From Haloarcula rubra (lineage in GTDB: Archaea > Halobacteriota > Halobacteria > Halobacteriales > Haloarculaceae): a DNA stretch of 64,000 bases. The notes under the pieces were generated by a model. The model saw only the letters and a program-made list of their open reading frames with translations, did not search any database and was not told the origin of the DNA. Location of the stretch: the NCBI RefSeq assembly GCF_019599465.1, contig NZ_RKLR01000011.1, forward strand, positions 49,652-113,651, read 5' to 3'. Position numbers and translations under genes: made by a program. Positions 45,835-54,633 of this stretch are shown here, in pieces (the stretch's first letter is position 1; each line of letters opens with the position of its first letter).

Positions 45835-46901
45835 AGCAACGCACCCCCGATTCCCGTCACGATCAAAAGCGCAAGGCCGCCGACGACAAGCGCTAGACCG
45901 AGCGCCACCGGCGCAGTCAGCAACGACCTATCGAAGTCGCTTCCGCGGAAGTCACTGAAGTCCTGCGTCTTCTGCCCATACTGTCTGAGTCTGTACCCGC
46001 CGCCGATGGCCCCTATGACGAGGCCGGTAAGTAGTCCCGCTGCCATGTTCGTGATAATTGTCTGTCGTGCTGCGCGCTCGACCGAGCGCAGTGCGCCACG
46101 GTAGGTGTCAAGCGCAGCTGCGGTCCGTTCGGTCGTTGTACGCTCGCTGTCGTGGAGGGCTTCGAGGGCTTGTCCGTGATCACCGTGTGGAAGCGTACTC
46201 TCCGTCGCCCGCACGTAGAGCAGGGACTGTAGGGCTGCTGCGCGATCGTCTGCGGTCGCTTGGGAGGTATTTAGCTTTGCGAGTGAGGCGTTCGCTGTCG
46301 AAGCGTGTTCGTTGGCGAAGGCCGACGGACCGGCTTTCCGGATGTTCTGTGCGGTCTGGTTCAGGGCATCGGCGGCCATCCGTGTTTCATTCCGAGCCGA
46401 GAGGTACTTGCTCTCGTTCGCTGCGTAGGATGTCGCCCGCTCGGAACGGAACGACAACTGCGTGCCTGTCAGTGTTGACTGCACCGTTGGTCCCTGCTGG
46501 ACGGTGACCGTGATCTCGTTCTGCGGCGACTGGTTGCGAATCGTGTCCACGTTCAGGACGACCGACTCCTTGTTTTCAGGAATGACGGCACGATAGGTGT
46601 CGCCCTCTCTGGTCACGTTATCAAGGCCAGCATCGGCTCCAATACCCCACACTGTTTGCCCGCCAGCAGTCGGGCTCTCGGCTTCTCCATCACCGCAGTA
46701 GGCCACGTACACCACAGTCCCAGGGTACAGCGTCGCCCCGTCAGTGTGGGCTCGATCGTGATGCTCGACGAACAGAACGACGGTGTTCGGTCGATCCTGA
46801 CAGGTGCTGTCGAGCCCTGATGGCGCGTCGGCCACGGCGGTTCCTGTACAGAGGGCCACAAGGACTATGCCGACGACGAAGGCGGTACGTCCGCACGTCA
46901 T
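45831..46901 (-). CDS. Envelope protein with signal peptide and helical domain (paralogue)
   Basis: A 356-residue protein with a signal peptide (FVVGIVLVALCTGTAVADA), a beta-rich N-terminal ectodomain with two Cys residues, a helical region (SKYLSARNETRMAADALNQ...), and two C-terminal membrane helices (MAAGLLTGLVIGAIGG and APVALGLALVVGGLALLIV). Length, order of parts and the helical Thr/Ala-rich region resemble the 347-residue protein at 38338-39381. It overlaps its upstream neighbour by 4 bp (ATGA) and its downstream neighbour by 4 bp. Confidence 0.65.
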   Translation of the reverse strand: MTCGRTAFVVGIVLVALCTGTAVADAPSGLDSTCQDRPNTVVLFVEHHDRAHTDGATLYPGTVVYVAYCGDGEAESPTAGGQTVWGIGADAGLDNVTREGDTYRAVIPENKESVVLNVDTIRNQSPQNEITVTVQQGPTVQSTLTGTQLSFRSERATSYAANESKYLSARNETRMAADALNQTAQNIRKAGPSAFANEHASTANASLAKLNTSQATADDRAAALQSLLYVRATESTLPHGDHGQALEALHDSERTTTERTAAALDTYRGALRSVERAARQTIITNMAAGLLTGLVIGAIGGGYRLRQYGQKTQDFSDFRGSDFDRSLLTAPVALGLALVVGGLALLIVTGIGGALL

Positions 46902-47146
46902 AGCTTGCGGTTCCAGTGGGCGTACATCGACACGCTCCCGATCAATACCCCGATGCCGAGGCCGAGCAGCACTCCGCTACTAATGTGTAACAAGGGTTGC
47001 TGGCTCAGTCGAACCATGGACACCGCGTCTGCAGTTCGGGTCTGTAGACTAGCAACGCCACCGCTCGACTGACCGACCGCGGCGCCGGCAAACAGCGCCA
47101 CGACAATCGCGACACCCCATAAGTAGACGGTTCGAACCTGCATCAT
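46898..47146 (-). CDS. Small two-helix membrane protein
   Basis: An 82-residue protein: an N-terminal signal or membrane segment (VYLWGVAIVVALFAGAAVGQS, ~7-27), a short polar loop and a second helix (SGVLLGLGIGVLIGSVSMYAHW) with a basic end. It is tied to the flanking genes by 4-bp ATGA overlaps on both sides, so it is a genuine small gene. It could be a structural subunit or assembly factor for the membrane complex. Confidence 0.65.
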   Translation of the reverse strand: MMQVRTVYLWGVAIVVALFAGAAVGQSSGGVASLQTRTADAVSMVRLSQQPLLHISSGVLLGLGIGVLIGSVSMYAHWNRKL

Positions 47147-48384
47147 GACACGACAGCCTCTGACTCCCGCTCGTATTCGGTCGCCAGCGATTCCAGTTCG
47201 TCGAGGCGATCGAGGTCTTCCCGTCGGTAGGTGAATAATGTCGTGAAAGAGACGAGATTACGTTTTGTCAGCGTCGCGCCGAGATTTACCTCGTCGCACC
47301 GGGCCGTGAGGAACGACCGAAGCTTCGACGTGTCAATCTGGTAGTCGGTGTCTGCGACGTAGTTTGAAGGAGCCCGCAGGAGGCCGATAGCCTTCCGAGC
47401 GTCCTGTGTGTCCGCTCCTTCAACAGTCTGTTTCAGTTCTGCCAGATGCGATAACGCGGAGGCATCGACAGACTTCCCACCGATGAACGGGAGGAGGTAG
47501 CCCGACAGTGATTTCGTCATCTGGACTGAACGTCCCATCGACGCATATCCCGTCTCACTCTGCTCGCCGCCGAGTCCGAACGAGAGGCTTGTCACAATGT
47601 CCTGGATGTCGATGATGGGCGGATCGACGTCGTACTCGCTGCGGTCAATACGTTCGAGTACCGTCCCGGAGACGAGATCTACTATCGACGAAGCCACATA
47701 TTCATTGAGGTCGGTGAATTGTCCTTCAGCCGCCTCGTGATACGAGAGGCGCTCGTTGTCGACAAGAATGATGCCGTCGGCGACGTCCTCGATGCGGTCT
47801 ATCCCGTACCTCGCATTCCATGCCTGCCGGCTCGGTGAGGCAGATTCTTCCTCGTCACTCTGTCCGACGGGCCCTTGCGTGTTCGGGAGTACGCAAACAG
47901 CGATGGTCTTGCAGGTCCCATTCGTGTAGTCGTCAACTGCTTCAATGAGGTGCGGCGTGATGCCGCATCCGGTTCCTCCACCGAGCCCACAGAAGACGAA
48001 CGCGAACGGGACGTTCGTTTCTGCGGTCTGGGTCGGACTATCGTCTTCGTCGTCTTCCGACTTAATGGACTCTGTCAGTTCGTCACGGATGGTATTCTGC
48101 AGAACGCTCCTATTGTCTTCCATCACCTCGTTTGCTCGAACAGGATTTCGGCCGAATCCGCCCGTAACCTGCTCTTCGAAGCCATCGGTGGTTCCAGGGA
48201 CGAGACCGGCACCCTCCGCTACGCCATACCAATTATCACGATCTACATTTTTCAATTTCTGCAAGTCTCTTATAGTCGAATTAAATATGAGCGGGGTCGC
48301 TATCTGTCCCATGTTCTTATGGGCGAAAACTTCGTCGACAATGGAACTTCCTGCCTGTCCCGCCCCCACAAAGAGATATGGCAT
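47143..48384 (-). CDS. FtsZ/tubulin-like GTPase, copy 2
   Basis: From the ATG at 48384 the product is 413 residues (a TTG at 48399 is an alternative). The N-terminal loop is VGAGQAGSSIVDEVF (6-20), the G-box is GGGTGCGI (135-142), and the T7-like loop is IIDIQDIVTSL with Asp259 and Asp262. These are the residues a polymerising tubulin/FtsZ GTPase needs. An insert of acidic residues (~108-122) precedes the G-box. TTTATAATA about 27 nt upstream of the ATG is a good TATA box, so it probably begins its own transcript covering eight genes to 35661. Confidence 0.8.
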   Translation of the reverse strand: MPYLFVGAGQAGSSIVDEVFAHKNMGQIATPLIFNSTIRDLQKLKNVDRDNWYGVAEGAGLVPGTTDGFEEQVTGGFGRNPVRANEVMEDNRSVLQNTIRDELTESIKSEDDEDDSPTQTAETNVPFAFVFCGLGGGTGCGITPHLIEAVDDYTNGTCKTIAVCVLPNTQGPVGQSDEEESASPSRQAWNARYGIDRIEDVADGIILVDNERLSYHEAAEGQFTDLNEYVASSIVDLVSGTVLERIDRSEYDVDPPIIDIQDIVTSLSFGLGGEQSETGYASMGRSVQMTKSLSGYLLPFIGGKSVDASALSHLAELKQTVEGADTQDARKAIGLLRAPSNYVADTDYQIDTSKLRSFLTARCDEVNLGATLTKRNLVSFTTLFTYRREDLDRLDELESLATEYERESEAVVS

Positions 48385-48406
48385 TGGTTTACGTATCAAG
48401 TATCCA

Positions 48407-48416
48407 GTATTATAAA
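48407..48416 (-). promoter_or_regulatory. TATA box of the eight-gene tubulin-like unit
   Basis: On the minus strand TTTATAATAC is centred ~27 nt upstream of the ATG at 48384, in the 182-bp gap between tubulin-like copy 2 and the 526-residue gene. The spacing indicates a leaderless transcript. This separates the minus-strand genes into two units, 53830-48567 and 48384-35661. Confidence 0.55.
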
Positions 48417-48566
48417 CGTGTCTCTAATTATACGAAATAATAACGTGTTCTGTCATTTTTATTAGAGTCAGAAATCGTACAATTGGCGGCAATAACGTCC
48501 GTTAGAAATTAGCTAACGTATCTGATCTACTGGATACCTATGAAGTCGATCATCATCTCAGCGGTT

Positions 48567-50147
48567 TCAGCCTCTAAGCTGTTCGAGCAGGACGCTGTAG
48601 GCGTGGCGATCGTACAGCTCAGCCACCCAGTCAAGCGTTTTGTCAGCGGCTTTTAAATAACCGACTGCCCGATCTTTGTTGCCACTTGCTCGGGCGTCGG
48701 TGGCTGCTTCTTGGAGCGAACTCACGAGTTCGAGGAAATGAATCGGGATACTGTGGTCGTGTTGTGGGTAGTCCGAGGGGTACTGAGTTCGCATCGTCGA
48801 ACGTCGCTGTTCGACCTCGTCGGTCAGCGATTGGAGTTCTGATTCGTTTTCGTCCCCGCCAGCGCCGCCACCCGTTTGCACCTGTTTCAGTAGCCGGTGG
48901 TCGTAGAACCGGAGTTCTTGCCGAGCAGCGTAGATGGTCACGAGGTCCGATTTACCAGCCTGTCGCACGGTCGACTGGAGTTCTGACGCCCGCTCTCGAA
49001 GCACCGATCCGACAGGAGAGTCGACTGACTCAAACTCGTCGGCCAGCCGCTCGGCCAGCCGCGCCACCTCATTACTTTCGAGACCGTCAAGACGGTGACC
49101 GGTTGTTTCTGCACGGTCGATGGTCGCGACGACTGAACGGAGAGTCTCTGCACTATCCTGCTGAGAGATGGCCTCGCTCGTCAGCACGTCGACGAACTCC
49201 CGCCCAAGCGTACTCTCCGGCGCGAGGTCCAAACGGCTGGCGACGCTGTGGAGGCTGTTCTCTTGATCGGCGAACGAAATACTGCCGTCGTCTAATCGAT
49301 CCGCGAGCGATGCAAGCCAGGCTGCTGTCCCGACCGAACTATCGAACGCTATCGTCGTTTGCTCGTTCGCGGCTGTACATACCCGCTCAGCGTTCTCTAC
49401 TAACTCCTCCCGTTCACTCTCACACTCTTCGCGCTCTTCCGCCACAGTCGAGAGTGTCACGGCGATCGTTTCGAGTGCATCACCGAGTTCGCCTTCGACA
49501 TCGGCGGTCCGTCGGTCCAGAGTCCGACCGAGTTCGCGTGGCTCCACGTGGGGTTTGATAGCCTGTAGGGCTGACTCGACAGCTGCGTGGTGGTTCAGCG
49601 TCGTGACGACATTATCAAGCGTCTCTGTCAATTTCCGCTCAGGAGCTTTATCGGCTGATGACAAATATTCCAACAGACGCTGGCCAGATGCGGTCTCTGC
49701 GGTGGTGCTGCCCCGGACCGACGAGACAGCACCGGTGATCGCAGCTGGAGTGACTTCTTTTGGTTCCGCTCCAGTGTCTGTCTCCGACTCCGATCCACCA
49801 GGGGCTTGCCCATGTTGATCGTGTGGGTCTGTCTGTGTCAGGGTACCGCGTTCCGCAGCCCGTCGGACCTCTTCAGCCGTCTCGACCGGGCTGTCCTCTG
49901 GCTGGAGATTGTCACGCTCGTTGAGGGCAGTCGCATCTACGACAGCGTATATCGTCTCGGTGAGTGTCTCGACAGCCTCAGTCACCGCTTGGGGATTTGG
50001 AGGCTGGTTCAATCGCTCTGCTGGTGCTTGGAGAGCAGGCCCGTCGTCCTCGTTCTCTGCGGTCTTCCGTCCGGTGATGAATCCCCCCGCGCTGCCGACG
50101 ACCAGCGCTGCCACCGCTGCGCCGGCTGCCACGAGTAGTTCGACCAT
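48567..50147 (-). CDS. Single-pass membrane protein with long helical cytoplasmic domain
   Basis: From the ATG at 50147 the product is 526 residues: one membrane helix at the N-terminus (VAAGAAVAALVVGSAGGFITG, residues ~6-26) and a long acidic helical region. Heptad-like stretches (ALETIAVTLSTVAEEREECESEREELVENAERV) and a Leu/Ala-rich C-terminal bundle suggest a coiled-coil scaffold. The ATG lies 4 bp after the stop of tubulin-like copy 3, so this GTPase/anchor pair is translated together. A longer reading to 50282 adds a basic stretch overlapping the tubulin gene and is rejected. Confidence 0.65.
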   Translation of the reverse strand: MVELLVAAGAAVAALVVGSAGGFITGRKTAENEDDGPALQAPAERLNQPPNPQAVTEAVETLTETIYAVVDATALNERDNLQPEDSPVETAEEVRRAAERGTLTQTDPHDQHGQAPGGSESETDTGAEPKEVTPAAITGAVSSVRGSTTAETASGQRLLEYLSSADKAPERKLTETLDNVVTTLNHHAAVESALQAIKPHVEPRELGRTLDRRTADVEGELGDALETIAVTLSTVAEEREECESEREELVENAERVCTAANEQTTIAFDSSVGTAAWLASLADRLDDGSISFADQENSLHSVASRLDLAPESTLGREFVDVLTSEAISQQDSAETLRSVVATIDRAETTGHRLDGLESNEVARLAERLADEFESVDSPVGSVLRERASELQSTVRQAGKSDLVTIYAARQELRFYDHRLLKQVQTGGGAGGDENESELQSLTDEVEQRRSTMRTQYPSDYPQHDHSIPIHFLELVSSLQEAATDARASGNKDRAVGYLKAADKTLDWVAELYDRHAYSVLLEQLRG

Positions 50148-50151
50148 CGTA

Positions 50152-51939
50152 TCACCCCATGTTCTCTCGGCCGAGGCAATCGAACAGCGGTTCGACGGTA
50201 TCCCACATTTCGCGGAGTTCCGATGCCTCCTGACTGTCGCTGTGTTCGACCAGTTCCCTGGCGTGGTCGTACATTCGCTCAAGTGTCGGAAGGTGGGGGT
50301 TCCACAGCAGTCCCCATAGGTATACGTCGTCGACGTGTGGCACGACGAGTTGGTTCACGTATACGTCGATGGATCCCGGCCCTTCGAAGTTCTCGCGTGC
50401 GAGGAAGTCCTCGCCACTCAAGATACTGCTCAGTTCGTTATTACTCAACAGCGGAGCTAACTCCTCCATTTTCTCCTCTGGGCCGTACACCATGAACGTC
50501 CCTCCCCATGCTGTCTTCGGGTCGAACTCGACTAACTGGCCCTGCAGGAGCGTGGACCGTGCAAGCGTATCGAGGCGTGACCGATCGAAGGTAGACGCAC
50601 TAGTCTTCCCGATGACCGGCGCCATCACGACCGCCGGTTTATACGCACGGTCCTCACTCTGACTGTACTTTCGCTGAACTGGCCTGAAACTGTCGGGAAC
50701 GTCGAACACTTCCCCGTTGATACGAGCGGTCCCTGCAGTATCGGCTGATTGCGGCGTTGAGGACATCGTGAAGGATTCGAGGAACGTGACGAGGAGACGG
50801 TTAATATCGGTATACATCGGGGGATTGTACCGTCCGAGCATGTCCTGATCGATATCGACCGCTAGATCAGAGGGCGGGTCATCAAGCTTGCTGTTGTCGA
50901 ACGGGATAATCCCGTCAACTGCTTTCGAGAGATAGGCCATCCCGACAACGCCGCGGACCATCTCGCTCGATCCGAACTCGTGATCCGAGGGGAGGACAAC
51001 TGAACTGATGAGCGGCTTCGAGAAAGCGATGGTGTCCTCGCCGCCGGTTCCCTCAGTGATGAGATCTCGGATGTTCTCGGCGAGTACCGGTGTCGCGCCA
51101 CAGCCAGTCCCCTTCGTGACGCTGTTGATCAGCATCACCGCCTGTGACGCCTCGATGTCGTTAAGATTGAGGTCCAGTCGGTCTCGAATGGCGTTCTTTT
51201 CGCCCTCGAAGTCCTTTTGCATCAGCTGTCGGCCAACTTTCCAGTTGCGGCCGGCCCCGGAGTAGTTGTGGTGGCGGTAACCTATCATCCCGTTCGTGAC
51301 GAGCGCTTCCCGCGAGAACCCTCGGTCCTCGCGAGCGTAGTACGTCTCGCCCAACTCCGTGATGTTCGTGTTGAGACTACCGTAGTTAGCGAGGCCGCCC
51401 TCCCACACTTCGGCCAGGCTACTGTTGTTGTTCCGCAGCGTATCACGCCGCATCAACACCGCGTCGATGATGTGATTACCCGCACCACCGACGCCGATCA
51501 TCAGCCACTTGTTACCAGTCGCACCGCTCAGTGGGCTGCCAACTGTGTCACCGCCACTTCCGGCCGAACCGGGGCCTGTCGATGAACCACCTGTACCGTC
51601 GGCTCCTTGGCCCACCGTGCCTGTTGTCGTCATTGGACTGGTCGTAGTCCCGGTTTCCGTGGGACTACTGCCTCCGGCTCCACCGGATCCAGTGCGTTCG
51701 CCTTGCTCTGGTTGGCTCTGGAGTCGATCGTCACCAGCGGACACGTCCTCAGTTTCGGTGTCGGTTTCGCTCGTTTGGAACCGGGACTTCAGCGTTCCAT
51801 CACCGTCGAAAATATCGTCGTAGCGGTCCGGATAGACTTCACGAACGGACTCCGGTGTCTCCGCGTGGTTCGCTGCGATGTGTTCCTCGATACTCGGTTC
51901 CTCCGTGTCCTGCAGACAGATTTTGCATTTGTCACTCAT
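50152..51939 (-). CDS. Zinc-finger/tubulin-like fusion protein, copy 3
   Basis: A 595-residue protein. The N-terminus carries a C2H2-like finger (Cys5, Cys8, His20, His25: CKIC ... EEHIAANH). A Gly/Ser/Thr-rich linker (~55-140) follows, then a tubulin-like domain: VGGAGNHIIDAVLMRR (150-165), a G-box altered to TKGTGCGA (275-282; the first two Gly are Thr and Lys) and a T7-like loop VFDVPDSF with Asp413 and Asp416. The altered G-box may weaken GTP hydrolysis or switch its use. It lies 37 bp after the 617-residue gene and 4 bp before the 526-residue anchor. Confidence 0.75.
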   Translation of the reverse strand: MSDKCKICLQDTEEPSIEEHIAANHAETPESVREVYPDRYDDIFDGDGTLKSRFQTSETDTETEDVSAGDDRLQSQPEQGERTGSGGAGGSSPTETGTTTSPMTTTGTVGQGADGTGGSSTGPGSAGSGGDTVGSPLSGATGNKWLMIGVGGAGNHIIDAVLMRRDTLRNNNSSLAEVWEGGLANYGSLNTNITELGETYYAREDRGFSREALVTNGMIGYRHHNYSGAGRNWKVGRQLMQKDFEGEKNAIRDRLDLNLNDIEASQAVMLINSVTKGTGCGATPVLAENIRDLITEGTGGEDTIAFSKPLISSVVLPSDHEFGSSEMVRGVVGMAYLSKAVDGIIPFDNSKLDDPPSDLAVDIDQDMLGRYNPPMYTDINRLLVTFLESFTMSSTPQSADTAGTARINGEVFDVPDSFRPVQRKYSQSEDRAYKPAVVMAPVIGKTSASTFDRSRLDTLARSTLLQGQLVEFDPKTAWGGTFMVYGPEEKMEELAPLLSNNELSSILSGEDFLARENFEGPGSIDVYVNQLVVPHVDDVYLWGLLWNPHLPTLERMYDHARELVEHSDSQEASELREMWDTVEPLFDCLGRENMG

Positions 51940-51976
51940 TGGTGGTCGGTCATCCGCTCGTATTGGCTGTGTTCAG

Positions 51977-53830
51977 TCATCGGTTCTTCGAGTACTGGTT
52001 TTGGAGGTCGTCCATCACTCGCTGGGGGCTCACGCCATCGGCAACTTTGATGGAGACAAAACCCGGCGGCGGGTCTTCTGGTACCTCCATGCCGACGACG
52101 TCTCCCTGTCGTTCGGCGAACGATTGTGCCTCCCGGAGAACTTCGTCGGAGACGAATTTCTCGGGGAGTTGTTCCGTCTGGAGTTCGACAGTGTCGTCGG
52201 ACGCACTCGCCGTGGCCGTTGACTGCAACTCCCGGAGGACGTACAGGACGTCATCAGGGTCGGCCCCGTTTGTCGTCGTCTCCGTTCGCCCTCTTGCCGT
52301 GTCATGGTCGTCGGCTGTCGCCTCGCCGTCACCAGCTATCTCCAGCGTGGTTCCCTTGACAGCGTACTCAACACCATAGCTCTGTTCAAACGGAACCCGG
52401 AGTTGCGCGGTTAGGTCTTTGCCGACGACGCCTGGGACGGGAATCGACCCCGACCCATAGTCGATAGTCGCCACGACGCTTTCACCGAAAAACTCCGCTA
52501 TGGCCTGGACCGCCGCCGCTTCCTCACGCGCCTCCTTGGCGTAGCGTTCGGCGGCGTCGAACCGCCCCTCGTGGAGTGCGACCTGCGCGTCGGTCTTGGC
52601 GTCCGAAACCGACAGCCGATTCGGGACCGATAGCGTCTCGTCAGGCGTTCGTCCTTCGAGTAGATACTCTCGTAATCGTTCCTGTGCCACGCCATCGAGA
52701 TTGTCGAGGTGGTCTTCGGCGAGTACGAGCGACTCGTCGGCCGCATCAAGGCCCGTCGCGACTCGCGTTTCGTGTTCGTCCAGCGCCGTTTCGAGATCCG
52801 AGAGGTGAGTCTCGACGCGTTCTATCGCGTTGGCGACCGGCCCAAGACCCTGCGTATCGATAGCGTTGACGAGCCTGTCGTCGAGTTCGTGTTGATCACC
52901 GCCGATCTGTACCGGCGGGCCATCGAGCGTCGGCAGTGATATCTCGTTGTACGACCGGAGATTCCGTACCTCGTAAGCTTGGTCGTATCGGGAGACATAG
53001 TGAAGGTCTCCGAACTCGTCGCGGATACGGTCGACGACAGCCCGCTCCAGTTCTCGTTGGAGTCGGTTCGCGCGTTCCTCGGGATTCAGTCCCTCGGCAT
53101 CCGTGCGCACCTGTGCAGCCGCATCGTTCCGCTCTCGACTTGATTCCGGCCCCTCAGTCAGGTCGTCTGCTCGGTCCACAACGGACTGACACTCCTCACG
53201 AAACGCCGCCATCTCGGTCTCGAACGACTCCACAGCAGCCGGTGCAAACGACCGCAGTGACGACAGCGTACTCTCGCTAGCCGCTGCATCGACCTGATCG
53301 TCGAACTGTTCCAGCGCCTTGCGGGCGTCTTTCCTGGCCGCCGAGAGCTGTTCACTCGTCTCCTCATCGAGGGTGATGTCCCACTCGAAGACGAGCGACG
53401 CGCCCCAACTCGCCGCTGCTGCGACAACCGGTACCAGTAGGAAGCCAGCAACTTGGGCCGTCGGCACGTCTGCCGACAGTACCGGAAGGTAAACGAGTTC
53501 GAACAGGACCAGAAACAGCGTCACGAAGCCTGTCGCTCCGAGTGTGAACACACGGTGCCTAATCACGAATAACCCCGCCCCCTGTGCCAACCACGCTACC
53601 GTGACCAACACGAAGAGTACGAGTACAATCGCTGAACTCGCTCGGAATATGGTTCCGGCGGCGTCGAATACGGCGATGGATTGGAACAACCGTTTAAGCC
53701 CACCAATGACGGGTATCCCACTCGCAGATGTCCCAAGCAACGCAACCGCCGCCTGGATGAATGACGCGAGGATTGGCAGGCCGGCTATGAACCAGCAAGC
53801 ACCCGACAATCGTCGTCGGTTTTGTAACAT
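51977..53830 (-). CDS. Four-helix membrane protein with coiled-coil domain
   Basis: A 617-residue protein. About four membrane helices at the N-terminus (CWFIAGLPILASFIQAAVAL, AIVLVLFVLVTVAWLAQGA, FVTLFLVLFELVYLPVL, LLVPVVAAAASWGASLVF) occupy residues 10-160. The rest is cytoplasmic: Ala/Glu/Asp/Arg-rich helices with coiled-coil character (~170-440), then a small alpha/beta domain (VATIDYGSGSIPVPG) and a C-terminal unit ending YSKNR. Its layout parallels the 691-residue protein beside copy 1. It is the first gene of its unit; TATTTTATC ~30 nt upstream may be the TATA box. Confidence 0.65.
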   Translation of the reverse strand: MLQNRRRLSGACWFIAGLPILASFIQAAVALLGTSASGIPVIGGLKRLFQSIAVFDAAGTIFRASSAIVLVLFVLVTVAWLAQGAGLFVIRHRVFTLGATGFVTLFLVLFELVYLPVLSADVPTAQVAGFLLVPVVAAAASWGASLVFEWDITLDEETSEQLSAARKDARKALEQFDDQVDAAASESTLSSLRSFAPAAVESFETEMAAFREECQSVVDRADDLTEGPESSRERNDAAAQVRTDAEGLNPEERANRLQRELERAVVDRIRDEFGDLHYVSRYDQAYEVRNLRSYNEISLPTLDGPPVQIGGDQHELDDRLVNAIDTQGLGPVANAIERVETHLSDLETALDEHETRVATGLDAADESLVLAEDHLDNLDGVAQERLREYLLEGRTPDETLSVPNRLSVSDAKTDAQVALHEGRFDAAERYAKEAREEAAAVQAIAEFFGESVVATIDYGSGSIPVPGVVGKDLTAQLRVPFEQSYGVEYAVKGTTLEIAGDGEATADDHDTARGRTETTTNGADPDDVLYVLRELQSTATASASDDTVELQTEQLPEKFVSDEVLREAQSFAERQGDVVGMEVPEDPPPGFVSIKVADGVSPQRVMDDLQNQYSKNR

Positions 53831-54055
53831 CTAGAATCAGCGTTGTTAATCGGAGGATAAAATACTTAGTACCGAGTTAGCGATCTGACCTGTTACGAGC
53901 TTTCATTACCACTTTTAAAATACCAAACCTATACTCTGGTCTTAATATCAACGCTGCTGATTTCTTCTTGTTCGTCTTCCGTCGGGGTCCAGCCGACTCA
54001 GTTTCGTGAACTCGGGAAAAGACTATTACCTACTTGTCAAAAAATCACCGCGTAG
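53831..54055. promoter_or_regulatory. Divergent promoter region at the right end of the tubulin-like locus
   Basis: This gap contains the start of the minus-strand unit. GATAAAATA (53856-53864, read as TATTTTATC on the minus strand) is centred 30 nt upstream of the ATG at 53830. On the plus side the frameshifted gene begins at 54056. No inverted repeat like the 41-bp element is present. Confidence 0.45.
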
Positions 54056-54558
54056 ATGTCAAACGAAGATACACAGCTAGCTCGGACCTCGTCTCTCGAT
54101 TCCTTCGAAGATGTCCTCGTACGACTTGGCGGAAGTTCTGAGGCGTTGATTATCGATTCGGCGGCCGACCGGGCAGCCCGTATCGTCGATATGGACATCC
54201 GGCAGTCGGCGTCGTCGGCGTTCGACCGGTGGCTCGCGAAGTACGGTGCTGAGTGGAGAGAGTTCCACGGAAGACGTCGATACAGACGTTTTCTCCTCCG
54301 AATCGGGTGCCGAGACGCCGGTCCAGAGCGTGCCCACCAGCGTTCCGGGTGCGGCTACAGCCGATACACAGCCCACTCCAGCCGCGCAGACTGATGACGA
54401 ACTGCCATCGCGGTTGGAGATGCCGCCGATTCCTCGCCGCGTCCACGGTAGTGGTCGGTGGCCCGGCTGCTTCTATCGGCAGCTACGACAACCTTGCCGA
54501 CGGTGACGACGGTGAGACGCGGCGCGGCCAGTCAACGGCCAAACAGTTGGCGAGCTGA
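54056..54558 (+). pseudogene. Frameshifted gene, two apparent frameshifts
   Basis: The frame starting at 54056 gives an acidic protein (MSNEDTQLARTSSLDSFEDV ... FDRWLAKYGAEW) up to ~54250. Acidic coding then continues in another frame (STEDVDTDVFSSESGAET ... DDELPSRLEMPP) to ~54430, and the end (ASIGSYDNLADGDDG) is in a third frame to 54558. Within each block the other frames are Arg-rich nonsense. Two indels have therefore broken one original gene, or the sequence contains errors. Original function is unknown. Confidence 0.55.
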
Positions 54559-54633
54559 CGTATTCAAGCCATAGTCACCCTGTCGTATTGTTGGAACTAC
54601 ACATATTCCGCCGCTAAGAGTACCACCCGAAGT

